DNA of 64,000 bases. Origin: Sphagnum compactum (Eukaryota; Bryophyta; Sphagnopsida; Sphagnales). The notes beneath the pieces were generated by a model. The model ran no database searches, was not told where the DNA came from, and worked only from the letters and a program-made list of their open reading frames with translations. Location: positions 11,528,271 through 11,592,270 of the forward strand of contig OZ234499.1 of the NCBI GenBank assembly GCA_965153455.1, written 5' to 3'. Position 1 is the first letter of the stretch; each line of letters opens with the position of its first letter. The translations under genes and the position numbers were made by a program. Below, in pieces: positions 12,179-22,260 of the stretch.

Positions 12179-15100
12179 CTGCAAACTCACATTGCCACAA
12201 AAAACCATTAGCTCAAAGCATCATTGATCAGTTCTGTAAAATTCAGCTTCCCAAAAACCAAATTTCAAATTGTCAAAACAAATTCCTCAAAAACATCTTC
12301 ATTGGTTTTCAGAAAATGAGGTTCCCAAACACCAAATTTCAACCATGTAACAACAAATTACTCAAAACCTTCTTGATGGGAACTTCCATAAATTCAGCTT
12401 CCAAAACCAAATTTCAACCATGTCACAACAAATAAATATACTCAAAAACATCTTGATGGGAACTTCCCATAAATTCAGCTTCCCAAAACTGAATTTCAAC
12501 CAAGTCACAACAAATTTACTTGAAAACACCTTGATGAGTTCCCTATATTCAGCTTCTCATCAACCTGACTTTCAACCATGTCACAACAAATGAATAAAAA
12601 ACATCTTGATGGGTTCCATAATTTCAGCTTCCTACAAAACCCAACTTTCAACCATGTCACAACACATTAATCAAAAACATCTTGATGGGTTCCAGAAATT
12701 CAGCTTCCCACAAACCCAACTTTCAATCATGTCACAACAAATTACAGTGACATCAAGTTACTGCCAGTTCATATAACAGTTCACAGCCCCCACACCATCA
12801 AGATTCCCTACATACATAGTCTTAAGTTTGATCGATATCATTATAACCCTGGCAGCTAATTTCCCAGCAATGAGATTAGTATTCTTGATGACAATATGAT
12901 ATAAGTTTCAACAGCGAGTCTAGACTTTGGTACAAGTGTTGAGCTGTTGGGGTTTAAGAGAAAGAGACTATGGAGTTTTCTAGGGTGACATTATTCCAGG
13001 GTAAGATAAAAAGACCTTGAGGTACATGTGGTGGACGATGCCAGACTCGAGGGGGAAGGCAGCCATGGCACCAGTGAGGGCGATGAAGTCCCCAAAGAAA
13101 GGAAGCAAAGCTCCAAAGAATGTGCTGACAGTGATGTAGGTGCCTCGGGTGATGAAGCGCACAAGCATACTGTGAAGAGACCAATCACTCTGATCCTTCC
13201 TGGCAAAGTATGTGTCCATGAACTCATACATTGGTGTTGCATAGATCTGTGCACACAAGCAAGCAGTGGCAGCAGCAGCAGCCCACTTTTATAAGTTACA
13301 GAAAACTCCATCTAGTCCTCTGCAAAGAGACAAGAAGAAGATGTTGTCCTGAGTATGCATTGTATAATAATGCAAGTATGTTCAAATATGTACAAAAAAA
13401 GAAGAGTTTTCTTTGGGGCATCAGTAGTGAGGATCATGTGAACTTACATGGAGAGAGACAATAGCTTGCAAGAAGGCGGCAGCATTGGCAATGGTGACTA
13501 AGGACTTTGGGCCACCAAGGGAGAGCAACAAGTAAGGATTGGCAGCATTCCCGTAAGCCCAGTAGCCAACAAAGGTGAGCACTAAGAAAGGGAAAGTCCC
13601 AACTGTGAATTGCATTCCAAGAGCCTTATATATGTTTGTAGTTGTTGGCTGTCTTACTGTCGACTGCAATGCAAAATACCAAAATTTGTGTTAGGCAGGC
13701 AGGATCCTCCCATACTCCTAGTTCTTCAACAATAAGCTGATGTTCCCACATTGAACATATAATACTCTTGCCATACACTCTTCCCCAGAAGTAGAAGCAA
13801 TTGCATCATCCTGAGGACAGTTGAGTGTCAACATACCTGCATCTCAGGGAGAATGCCAGTGTTGTATGCAAATGCAATTGTAGCTAGAGCTCCAATTGCA
13901 TTGAATGTTCTATCAGCTTTTGTTCCTTTGAGCGAGTAGTCCCTGGGTGCACTTCTTAGACCTGTGTATGTACACTCCCACATTATTCTTGGGTATAAAG
14001 CCACTAAGAAACTGATTTCTCTGGCACTGGGAGAAGCAAGGTGGTTGTATCCTCAAGATGTTCAAAGGGAAGTTTTGAGTTCTAGATTGATAATCATACA
14101 TCAATTCAGTTCACACTTGGGTTTAGCTGAGAAATGTGAGAAACCCAGCTAGCCAAAAAGCTGTCTCTACATGAAGCAGGACAGAGAGAGATGTCCAGAG
14201 AGACAGAGACAAGGGAGCAAGAACAACATACATACCATCTGAAAAGGCGATAGCTATGGCTATGCAGGTGTAGATAAGAGACAGAAGCAGTGAACAGGTG
14301 GAGAAGAATCGCAGGGCATGTAAATTGGGAACCACAAAGGCAAACAAGCCAAAACAGATGCCCGCAATCACAATCCAACCAGCCAGCTTAACGCTTGTGT
14401 TATCACTGAATGCCCCCCATATCGCCTGCAATTAACCCAAGGTTGACCCCAATTATTAACATCCAGCAACAAATTATAACTCAGTTCAGTAGGAGTGAAG
14501 GTACCCCCTAGCTCCCCCCCTCATGATCTCAACACCTGATGAGCAACAACAGTCTTTCTTCAGCCTCCTTTCTTCTTCTTCCAAAGCTGAATGCTGACCT
14601 GATTGCTTCTTGCATGTTGATCCAAGGCACTAGATCACTCCATCATGCTAACTACCAGAAGAAGATCATCTGTATGGAATGTTCATGGAGGAGGTCCTAA
14701 GGACATCTTTCCATTGGGCTGCTGTGATCACAACAGCTTTCCATTCAAGTTTTTCCAACTAGGTGTGCTCACAGTTAATCTCACAGCTCTACTGGTCAAG
14801 CATTGACAAATTGCAGGAGCTCTGAGAGCTATGAGCCAAACTGTGACTCACCATGCAGTGACTGACATCTGTCCCTTTAAAAAAAAAAATGAGAACATGT
14901 GTTTCCAAAGTTACATATTTTCAACAGACTTGCAGCTCTCCAATGGAAAGCCAATGCCCCTGCAGCAAGAAACAAGGCCCTATGTCAATGGCTTTCCATT
15001 GTGCTGCTGTGATCACATCACACTGTGATCAGAGCAGCCTAATGGAAAGAGACCCTAAGGGATGACACCAGAATTCGAAGCAAATCCTAGCAGCAGATGT

Positions 15101-16071
15101 GATTTAGTTTTCAGAGCTACAGAGGACGTGGAAGGACTTCGATGAAGGAAGGGAAGGGAAGGAAAGGAAGGAAGGAAGGAAACTGGGTACCTTGAGAGCT
15201 TCACCAGCGAGAATGATGGTTCCGATGTTTGCAATACTCAAGTTGAAATACTGCACAAACCAAGTTGCTCTGTACATACCCTTACCATAGATATGGCCTG
15301 CAAGATCACGGTAACGAATGTGGCGCTTGCCGCCAGTCTCGTGAAGACTGCCCAGCAAACAGTTGTTGTAGAAGGAGATGATGCCGCCTCCGATGAGGCA
15401 GATGGAGCCCATTGCCCAACCCAGATACGCCATGATGAGAGCTGGGTAGCCCAAGATGAAGGCATTGTTGACTGCTGCAATGAAATGGAAGCCCACCTCC
15501 CACCAAGCATCTGCGCACATGCAGATCGAGATGAACAACAAAACACGCACCACAATTGCAAACGGCAAAAATGATCAGTCTAGAGATATTTACAGACTTC
15601 GCGAATTCTACTGCTGATCCTGGACTTGGGTTGTAAGCAAATTTTCTGCTCCAATTCAGATTCCCGCCAAGTACTAATCCCCGAAGCTTTTGGACGCGTG
15701 CAAATTCTGATCCTAGAGTGGCGAATTTCATGAAAGAGCGAGCGCGGGGTGGTGGGTGTAAAAGCGAGTCTCGAGTGATCTCGACCTTGACCGACGCAAT
15801 GAACCGTCTGTCTGGACACCAGAAGTTGGGATCCCTGAGACTTGTAGGAGCCAGCAGCTTGCAGGTGATGATCCACTGCTGCATCATGATGGCCTGATTC
15901 CGTATCCCCGCTCAATTGTCCTGCATCGTGCTCATGATCTGATCCCACGCGGTCGAGCGATGGCATGACCGACTTCTTGGGCGCCCCCAGCTGCAGCTCC
16001 GCATTCATCTTTTGGAACCGGCCCGTAAACTGCTCCTCGCATGGTAATCCACCTGATCCGTTAAACGTCAT
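12029..16071 (-). CDS. Proline transporter-type amino acid permease (AAAP family), seven exons
   Basis: Complete coding sequence as seven exons on the minus strand: 16071-15786, 15510-15191, 14425-14236, 13961-13837, 13663-13448, 13246-13016 and 12178-12029. Together they give 505 codons with all phases consistent and all introns GT-AG. The core from residue 96 matches plant ProT carriers, proton symporters of the plasma membrane for proline and compatible solutes such as betaine and GABA. Landmarks: AWWEVGFHF at 97-105, GGKRHIRYRDLAG at 155-167, FAYNTGILPEMQ at 296-307, TVRQP at 309-313, GYWAYG near 340, IYATPMYEFMDT at 380-391, GDFIALTGA near 431, and a FADI end like the family's FADV. About ten hydrophobic segments are present. 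The roughly 95-residue N-terminal region is longer than the 30-50 usual in the family and is His/Asp/Ser-rich. Start chosen as the first ATG after an in-frame TGA. Substrate is inferred from the family only. Confidence 0.93.
12236..12750. repeat. Intronic minisatellite, about seven copies of a 75-80 bp unit
   Basis: Inside the last intron of the transporter gene a unit built from 'aattcagcttccc', 'aaaccaaatttcaaccatgt', 'cacaacaaatt' and 'aaaaacatcttgatgggttc' recurs at about 12241, 12316, 12392, 12472, 12547, 12622 and 12699. Copies differ by substitutions and small indels; the second is the most degenerate. The array makes up over half of the intron. Confidence 0.85.
13016..13246 (-). CDS. 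Transporter exon 6
   Basis: Residues 380-456. Acceptor GCACAG|ATCTAT, donor CTCAAG|GTCTTT. Holds IYATPMYEFMDTYF, then ITRGTYITVSTFFGALLPFF and GDFIALTGAMAAFPL. Family members read TGAxxxFPLTFxxxNHMYL; here it is FPLESGIVHHMYL, a small departure in a conserved stretch. Confidence 0.94.
13448..13663 (-). CDS. Transporter exon 5
   Basis: Residues 308-379. Acceptor TTGCAG|TCGACA, donor CTCCAT|GTAAGT. Reads TVRQPTTTNIYKALGMQFTV then a membrane segment with FVGYWAYG, and ends AFLQAIVSLH, all in family order. Confidence 0.95.
13837..13961 (-). CDS. Transporter exon 4
   Basis: Residues 266-307. Acceptor ACACAG|GTCTAA, donor ATGCAG|GTATGT. Contains APRDYSLKG then FNAIGALATIAFAYNTGILP, matching the family's PERDYNIQG and LVFAFNTGMLPEIQ. 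It is too short to stand out as an open frame and was found by matching splice phase to the family sequence. Confidence 0.92.
14236..14425 (-). CDS. Transporter exon 3
   Basis: Residues 203-265 plus one base. Acceptor TTGCAG|GCGATA, donor AGATG|GTATGT. Two hydrophobic segments surround VPNLHALRFFSTCS, the counterpart of the family's IPHLSALGIWLGVS. Confidence 0.93.
14696..15060. mobile_element. TIR element (MITE-like) in transporter intron 2
   Basis: The left end reads 'cctaaggacatctttccatt' then 'gggctgctgtgatcaca'. The right end reads 'tgtgatcagagcagcctaat' then 'ggaaagagaccctaagg'. As inverted repeats these are about 37 bases and mostly identical. A second inner 'ctttccatt...ctgctgtgatcaca' copy at about 14990-15018 pairs with the right end as a tight hairpin. 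No coding capacity. It fills almost half of the 765-base intron. A partial relative lies upstream of the gene at about 16933-16985. Confidence 0.75.
15138..15182. repeat. Purine (GGAA)n tract next to exon 2 donor
   Basis: An imperfect ggaa/ggga run on the plus strand, so a pyrimidine-rich run (ttcc) on the transcript, just inside intron 2 from the exon 2 donor site. Simple sequence. Confidence 0.75.
15191..15510 (-). CDS. Transporter exon 2 (first membrane segments, GGKRHIRYRDLAG)
   Basis: Residues 96-202. Acceptor GCGCAG|ATGCTTGG, donor CTCAAG|GTACCC, ending on a codon boundary after LAGEALK. It carries the first two to three membrane segments and the most diagnostic ProT loop (GGKRHIRYRDLAGHIYGKGMY). 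Confidence 0.95.
15786..16071 (-). CDS. Transporter exon 1 (cytosolic N-terminus)
   Basis: Encodes residues 1-95 plus the first base of Asp96. It is hydrophilic, with the run DHEHDAGQLSGDTESGHHDA, and ends TVHCVGQ just before the conserved core. Donor CAAG|GTCGAG. In-frame Met codons at 22 and 36 are alternative starts that would give a length nearer the family norm. The exon is markedly GC-richer than the surrounding DNA. Confidence 0.85.
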
Positions 16072-16268
16072 TGCTGCAGCAGCTTCAAGACCCGTTTCTC
16101 CTCACCACCGGGAAGCAAGCAACGACCCAAAAGAAAACAACCAAAAAAGTGCAACTCCTGCAAGGTCCGACCTACTCCGAAAAATCGATCCTCTGGCAGC
16201 AACGACAACTTCCGACTGATCACAAGCTGCAACCACCTCGACCAAGACTGAAAAAAAACCCGCAACAT
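16068..16268 (-). other. Upstream ORF overlapping the transporter start (ATGA)
   Basis: A 66-codon frame in the presumed 5' leader ends with a TGA that shares bases with the transporter's ATG (ATGA). A shorter ATG-started frame begins at about 16345 on the same strand. If the leader is unspliced, these frames would lie in the mRNA and could reduce or couple translation of the transporter. The peptide itself (FFQSW..., FFGVGRTLQEL...) is not a family I recognise. It would be irrelevant if transcription starts closer to the gene or if the leader is spliced. Confidence 0.4.
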
Positions 16269-16774
16269 TCAACAAAAACTTGCTCGCTTTTTGTTGTTTT
16301 GGGCGCTACACCCCAACACTACGATACGAAACAAACTCGACGGCATAACAGAGCTGCTGATCTCCTTTCACGGAAGAGTACAAGAGCTAGCGAGCTCTAA
16401 GCTGGCGGAGCTCTGCCCCAGCCAGCAAGCCAGCCAGCCGGCTCCCAGACTGGGCCCCAGCTGGTTTTTCGTGCTTCCCGAGACTAGAACCGATAACTGC
16501 TGCACTCCAGGCAAAGAAAAACCGATCCCAGACGTTACCGGACTGCGGGATCAGCGCACATTACGTGACACTGACCACAAGCGTTACAACAATTTCTGCT
16601 AAAAATACTCACACTTGACGACTACAGGAATGATCTCTCACTCACAGCAGCAGGATCGCAGCACAGCAGTTATGAGCGAACAACAACAACTGGAGTCTAA
16701 ACAGCTGCAAGAAGAATGACACCACTATCCTCCATCAAATCACATATTTCTGACTGCTCACACCTCCTTTTCTA

Positions 16775-16782
16775 TATTTATA
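16775..16782 (-). promoter_or_regulatory. Candidate TATA box of the transporter gene
   Basis: A TATAAATA octamer on the minus strand about 700 bases upstream of the start codon, at the edge of a GC-richer block that reaches the coding region. It would place transcription start near 16745 and leave a leader of about 670 bases. No other equally good TATA motif was seen between it and the start codon. Confidence 0.45.
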
Positions 16783-16932
16783 CATGTCCACAATTTCGAT
16801 TGCTCATCTGCTGGAGCAACGACTGCTCCTGCTGCTCTCCTTCTCTTACAGTCTATTACACGTCAACCTCAGTCAGGAGGTGGCCATGACTAGGACCGCC
16901 AAAGCCGAGGCAGCAGGCTAGTATAGCCTGCT

Positions 16933-16985
16933 GTTGCCCTATGTCAGTGGCTTTCCATTAGGTTGTTGTGATCACATCACATACT
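16933..16985. mobile_element. Partial relative of the intron 2 TIR element
   Basis: The stretch 'gccctatgtcagtggctttc' followed by 'cattaggttgttgtgatcac' and 'atcaca' closely matches positions about 14969-15021 inside the intron 2 element. Only one end is present, so it is a solo end or relic, about 150 bases upstream of the candidate TATA box. Confidence 0.6.
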
Positions 16986-17059
16986 CTATGTAACAGTGCG
17001 GCTGGCTGAGAGGTGTAGTAACGTCTTAGTACTCCTCCAACAACAACGACAGCAGCAGG

Positions 17060-17083
17060 AGTAGTAGTAGTAGTAGTAGTAGT
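17060..17083. repeat. (TAG)n microsatellite
   Basis: Eight uninterrupted tag units on the plus strand, preceded by imperfect caacaacgacagcagcag. Located a few hundred bases upstream of the transporter promoter. Confidence 0.9.
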
Positions 17084-17343
17084 GGTTGTCGTTGTTGTGG
17101 TGAAGACATGAATGCCGAGGCGAGTTTTATGCCGCATGGGCGCAACCAAAGTTGTACAAAGGCTCGCAGTCGCCATGCATCTCTTTCCCTCAGGCGAGCT
17201 CGCTCGCTTGTGCCAATAGCAGTGACCGAAGCTGTTAGCGGTGAGCTAGCGGATGGTAGGGTCCAATGCGCAGAGATGGTGGCTATGGCTATCGCTGCTA
17301 AAGACAGTACGCCAAGTGGGGACCTACCATCATCTTCTTCTCA

Positions 17344-17680
17344 ATGTTTTTCTAAGGAATTTTTGTTTATAGCCAAAGTGGCGATCATCGACAAAAAGAT
17401 GTAAAAAATAGAACAAAAAAAGTGGCGATCATCCCTAGCAATATCTAGCCAATTCTGACTATAAAACAGAAATAAAGTACAAATATTTAATCATCATTTT
17501 ATATTTCAGGAATACACAATGAAAAACCAAATATTACATCTGGCGATTGATTTTTACTTTTTTTTTGTTTTCGCACTTCTGGCGACTGAGAACCTCCAAA
17601 TTCACTTCTTTTTCGAATCTTTAATCTTTAATTTCGCTTTTTGGCGAAATGTCGTCAGTAAAAGTAACGCTGCAAGTTGT
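17344..17680 (+). repeat. Dispersed repeat family R1, copy 1
   Basis: Begins 'tgtttttctaaggaattttt' then 'agccaaagtggcgatcatc', then 'ctagccaattctgactataa', 'atgaaaaaccaaat', 'ctggcgattgattttta', 'cacttctggcgactgagaac' with 'ctcc', and ends 'tttttggcgaaatgtcgtca'. The same series in the same order occurs at about 19045-19333 and, inverted, at about 37100-37385 and 25300-25590. It has no coding potential; the class (SINE-like or MITE-like) is unresolved. Confidence 0.7.
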
Positions 17681-17820
17681 TCTTCCCCTCCGCCAGCCCG
17701 CCATCCAGCCCGCCAGCGGGGTCGTGCCCGTGCGTCCGTCCGTCCGTCCGTCCGTCCGCCCGCGCGGTCCTCCTGGCAGGCTTGGCTGCCATTTGCCTGC
17801 TGCTGCCCCAGCCTACATAA
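17680..17820. repeat. GC-rich stretch with (CGTC)n microsatellite
   Basis: Dense in c and g (ccgccagcccgccatccagc), with six to seven tandem cgtc units at 17732-17758. It contrasts with the AT-rich surroundings and directly follows the end of an R1 repeat copy. No gene recognised. Confidence 0.75.
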
Positions 17821-18520
17821 AATATAAATTTTTCCCTCCATGGATCTGCCAAATAAATTGTTGCAGACTCAGTCAGGGCGGGCTGCCAATTTTTCACTCT
17901 TCACTTACCAAAACTCTCCCTCCCTGACTGCTTTCTGTTATTACTACTTCTGTTTGTTTGTGCACAGCGAGTATTGGACCTTGACTAGTTTTTAATTACT
18001 TCCAGATTTGCACAATCTCTGGCAATTTACTTACCTGGGGGTCCTTCTGCCACCCTCCCCACAAAAAAGAACTCCTTACCTGCCCCTTTTTCCAAGGGTT
18101 TTTTTTTTTTTTTTCCCCATTTGTATTATTTGATGAATGCACATCCTAGCACAGAACATACTTTCATCCATTGAACAGACCTTCAGCCATAACACATGCA
18201 AACCTTCTGCCATGCAAATGAAATTTTTTATTTGCTACTTTATGGTAGTGAAGGTCTGGCCTACTCCCAAGGGCCTGCCCTACTAATTTCCAGGCCAACT
18301 CTTTCAGGGGCTATGTCCCTTAAATTAGGCGGACTACTACCCTTCGGAGGTAGGTAGGACATTAAAAATCCCTTACAAAACTTTGTGGGTCTTATTACTT
18401 AGTACTGCATCATGCACAACACCGACATAGTACTTTGCAGCTGACCTTCCCCTATACATAATGGCCTATTAGAGATTTTCTCTGTGCATTCGTAGGGTGC
18501 CTTTTGTAAGGGCCTGCTGT

Positions 18521-18626
18521 GTAAGGCCCTTGGATGGGGGCATTACCAGAATTTGGCGTTGCCCTGAGCTGTGTGTGACCTTGGGTGGGCACCTTATTCT
18601 GGTAACGCCCCCTCCGTGGGCCTTAC
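18521..18626. mobile_element. Short foldback with 31-bp inverted arms
   Basis: Left arm 18521-18552 reads 'gtaaggcccttggatggggg' then 'cattaccagaat'. Right arm 18595-18626 is its near-perfect reverse complement ('attctggtaacgccccctcc', 'gtgggccttac'). The loop is about 42 bases. This is the shape of a very small MITE or a strong hairpin; no flanking duplication was established. Confidence 0.75.
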
Positions 18627-19044
18627 AGACCACTATTCTTTCCTTCTTTAGTGCCTTCTAAAGGAAAACAGACTTTTAAATTGTACAGTCAGTGACGGTC
18701 CAGTAAATTTTTTTTCGGGAAAAATCCCGCCATTTTTCGATAAAGAAATTGGGAATTTTATTTTTTTTGGGTCTATTATAATTTTGACTAATTTTTATAT
18801 AATTTTTATAAAATCTGGCAAAAAAAAATTGGATATAAAAAATTGAAAAGAAAAAAACACTGAGTCAGTCACCTTACCTATAGAGTAGTAGGTTGTAGGT
18901 TGTAGGTTGATCATTGAGGCAGTTAATTGGTCCCTCTTCAATGCTCATGAGGCAACAGAAGAATTGTCTTACCCTTAAATACTGAGCAGGTGTGACTGCA
19001 GTCAAAACTAGTACTCCTCCTGTAAGGGCCATGACTCAGGGCTG

Positions 19045-19333
19045 GTGTTTTTTCTAGGGATTTTTTTTTGTAGCCAAAGTGGAGATCATCCCTAAGAAAG
19101 TTTAGCCAAATATGATTATAAATAAAAAATTAAGTAAAATTATTTAGTCATCCTTCTATTTTTTTTTCCACACAAAATGAAAACCAATTATATGAATCTG
19201 CATATTTTACAACCCCCCCTTCCCCCCCCCAACTCACTTCTGGAAACCAAAAACCTCCAAAATCACTTCTTTTTTGAATTTTGAATTTGTCTTTTTGGCG
19301 AAACTTCCACAGTTAAAAAAATGCTGCAAGTCA
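19045..19333 (+). repeat. Dispersed repeat family R1, copy 2
   Basis: Shares with copy 1 the start ('tgttttttctagggattttt', 'gtagccaaagtgg'), the middle ('tagccaaatatgattataaa', 'atgaaaaccaatta', 'cacttctgga') and the end ('tttttggcgaaacttc', 'atgctgcaag'). It is followed almost at once by a short telomere-like TTTAGGG tract. Confidence 0.7.
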
Positions 19334-19348
19334 GGATACAGGAGTAGA

Positions 19349-19410
19349 GTTTAGGGTTTAGGGTTATCCCCATGTCATCCTAAAACCCTAAATCCAAGGA
19401 TTAGGGTTAC
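19349..19410. repeat. Interstitial telomere-like motif
   Basis: Two tandem TTTAGGG units at 19349-19365, then an inverted 'ccctaaatcc' and 'cctaaaaccctaaa', then a further 'attagggtta'. This is the Arabidopsis-type plant telomere unit, in both orientations within 60 bases. Confidence 0.7.
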
Positions 19411-19542
19411 CTTTTTTTACAACCATTTTGAAAAACATAATCTAAATGTACCCAGTCCGTCCACCTAATTACACCTAAATAAACCCCCCCCCCCCCCACC
19501 TAATTCAACAGATCAAAAGAGATAATCATCAACATGTGAGGG

Positions 19543-19850
19543 GTTTTTTTTCTCTTTTTTTTTTTCAATTTCATGATGTAGTCAGAATGGCAATCATCCA
19601 CAAGAGGAATTAGTCAAATTTGGCTACAGGTCAGAGAGAAAAGTAGAAAAATTAAACAAGTCTGAAATATTTTGGCAACCTGCTGGACCCTTTTGTTGAA
19701 ATATGGCAATTTCAAGAAAATAAAAATAAATAAATCCTCAAAATCTGGCAGCTTTGCTTATTTTTTCACAAAAATCCTTTGTTGCACTGGATTTTTTTTT
19801 GTTGCCAAGTGGTGAAAAATTCACCCCCAAAAAAACACTGCAACATACAT
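19543..19850 (+). repeat. Dispersed repeat family R2, copy 1
   Basis: Oligo-T run, then 'caatttcatgatgtagtcag', 'aatggcaatcatccacaaga', 'ggaattagtcaaatttggct', 'acaggtcagagagaaaagta', 'ttggcaacctgctggaccct', 'tttcacaaaaatcctttgtt'. The best full-length representative of a family with relatives at about 21980, 22928, 26928 (inverted), 31070 and 43895. R2 shares its 'agccaaagtggcaatcatc' start with R1, so the two are probably subfamilies. Confidence 0.7.
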
Positions 19851-21380
19851 GATATTTTGTGATATTTACATCCTTAGTCTACACATATTAACCTTTAAAT
19901 CAATAAGATTTGGTTAGATTCTCAAAAAAAGCAACTGTGTAACATTTCTTTCATAAATAAAACAAATTTTTAAAAAACAATTTAGAGCTTTTCACTAATA
20001 TTGTCCTGGTACATTGCCCACTTTGACACACCTTTGTGAATTAATTAATTATTTTTGAGGTATTTTCATTACAAACAAATGATATACATTCCCAAATATT
20101 TCATCAGATTTTTAAAATTTCCTTTCAGAAAATAATATTTCTGAAATTTTTTATTTTATTTCAAAATTTCAACATATCCAAAAATGATACAATTAGTGTT
20201 GAACTGGCCCAGGTACTATGATATAACTCTTATAATTTGGCTAATGGTACAATAGTACCTTCAGCTTCTCAAGTAAGGCGTCTTAGTGGCAATAATTTAC
20301 CCAGTAAATGTTAAATTTGGACTCATAATGTGTTTGGATTCATTCTAGAGTATATAGTAGCTGAAGGGATTCTAGCCCCTAGGTAATATTAGGTCTATTT
20401 TTATATGAGGATTTTTGAAAGATGATATTTTGGCTTGTGTTGAAACTTGAGATTAGTTATAAAGTTATAATATCTTGAAGGATTTGGGTTTCTTTTAGAG
20501 GATTTTTTGAAGATTATATTTTTGCATGGTGAAATTTATTTGTGTTTTCATAATTATTCTTTTGCCTTAAGATATAATGTAAATGACAAGGCCGTAGTGT
20601 GACACACCCCTTGTTGAATAATGATGACTATATAGTTTTCTTTTTGGCTTATTGCATTGTATTTCCAATTATTGCATTAATTATCTTTGAGCAACCACTA
20701 TTGCTTTTATATTCTTGTAGCTTCTTTACACTCAACTACCATTTGTCATTATAGGAATGCCACGAATGTATAACTAAAAGTCCTCGACCATTTCTTTTAT
20801 TATTCTTTAGTTTTTCTGTTAGTCCATGTTTTGAATATCATGTGTTCACATTTGCAATGCTACTTGCACAAGTAATTCTCTTTCCCAACTCACTAATGTG
20901 CGATAGTTTTACACACATTACAAAACATTCCAATTTATCCCAAAATTTCCACACCCCGACTTTCACCCCTCAATTTACCCTAGTTGTATCCTTAGGGTAT
21001 ATTTGTAAGGTAAATGATAAGTGTTGATCATTTACATTTCACCCCGATTTACAATTGGGCAAAGCCTATATACCCGTACCCTTTGCAAATTCTTTGAAGC
21101 TTATGTACCTTTAACTAGCTGATAGGTAATTTTTTCAAATTGGTATGTAAAGCCCTTACCAGCTTACATCTCAAAAATCAATATACCTCACGGGTAGTGG
21201 TCCACTTAATACTGAGAAATAACATATAGTGTATTTTCTCTATTTATTTCCCACAGTGACCAACCTCCAGATCTGAAAGAAACCCTAAAAGGGTGAAGGG
21301 TGTGTTTTGTTTCTGAGTTCAGAATATTATAAACTGAATATTGAAAATGAACTTGTTACTTATTCATTTGCGTAGGGTTT

Positions 21381-21463
21381 TTCATGTTTCGGGGTTTAAG
21401 GTTTAGGTTTGTGAGTTTTCAACGCCTTCTTTGGATTAGGGTTTAAAGTTTAGGGTTTGTGAT
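21381..21463. repeat. Degenerate telomere-like tract
   Basis: Repeated ggtttaaggtttagg, gattagggtttaaagtttag and ggtttgtg strings. These are variants of TTTAGGG interrupted by unrelated bases. Confidence 0.6.
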
Positions 21464-21886
21464 TTTCCGACTCTGACTGTTGAATAGAGCAACCAAAATA
21501 GGTGACTGAAACTAAGTACCTTTTTTTTTCTTTTCTTTGGCTTCTTTCCTACAACACATGGAAAAGAGCACTTTTGCCTGATGCAACATAATGTCAATTG
21601 TAAGCGACTTTCTGTGTAACCCAATATCCACTGCAGAGTAGAGCAGAAAGGAAATGCACTGCATTCCTGTCCTGTGCAGAACAAGCCAGAAGGCCTTACA
21701 AAATTCCCACTCAGATACAAGATTAGACCTCCTGCACATCTATCAGATGTTCAGACTGTTCGTGACTGTGGACAATTGTTTTGTTTTGACAAACTTTAAT
21801 TAGTTCCATGATGCAAACTACAGCCTCCCTCCAGCACTTACAAAACTTTATGCCAAGGGTTTTGTCCACTCACACCAAATTTTTTG

Positions 21887-21985
21887 GGTTTAGGGTTTAG
21901 GATTAAGGTTTTGAGTTTAGGGTTTAGAATTAAAGTTTTGCTTTTAGGATTTAGGGTTTAAGGTTTAGGATTAAAATTCTTAGGT
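21887..21985. repeat. Degenerate telomere-like tract
   Basis: About ten ttagggt/ttaggat/ttaaggt units run together ('gggtttagggtttaggatta', then 'agttagggtttagaatta'-type variants). It directly abuts the start of an R2 repeat copy, as the 19349 tract abuts an R1 copy. Confidence 0.65.
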
Positions 21986-22260
21986 TTTTTTTTTCTTTTC
22001 TTTTTGTTTCAATATCTGTAATGTAGCTGAAGTGGCAACCACTCGTAAGACAATTAAAGCAAATCGAGCTACAAACAAAAAATGAAAGTAAAATTGTTTG
22101 CTTTCTAGGGGAACTTAATACAAAAATCTGGAGATTTTTTTTGAAATTTATGAAATTTTTGTGATTTGAAAAACCCAAAAGGCACTTTTTCTTTTGTGTC
22201 CATTTTCCAAAAAAAATAAATCACCACAGTGGCGAAACTTTCCCTTTTAAAAAATAAAAT
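21986..22260 (+). repeat. Dispersed repeat family R2, copy 2
   Basis: Oligo-T run, 'gtttcaatatctgtaatgta', 'gctgaagtggcaaccactcg', 'tacaaacaaaaaatgaaagt', ending near 'cacagtggcgaaactttccc'. Diverged but collinear with the 19543 copy. Confidence 0.55.

Noticed and set aside
12976-13311. Other frames overlapping transporter exon 6 on both strands
   Set aside because: Only one frame carries the conserved IYATPMYEFMDT and GDFIALTGA blocks; the rest are shadows.
15306-15887. 193-codon minus-strand frame across transporter exon 1, intron 1 and exon 2
   Set aside because: It is out of frame with the conserved exon 2 reading (GGKRHIRYRDLAG) and runs through an intron with good splice sites, so it is a shadow.
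17108-17404. 98-codon plus-strand frame upstream of the transporter
   Set aside because: Composition is gene-like at first, but there is no family motif, no partner exon, and its end runs into an R1 repeat copy.
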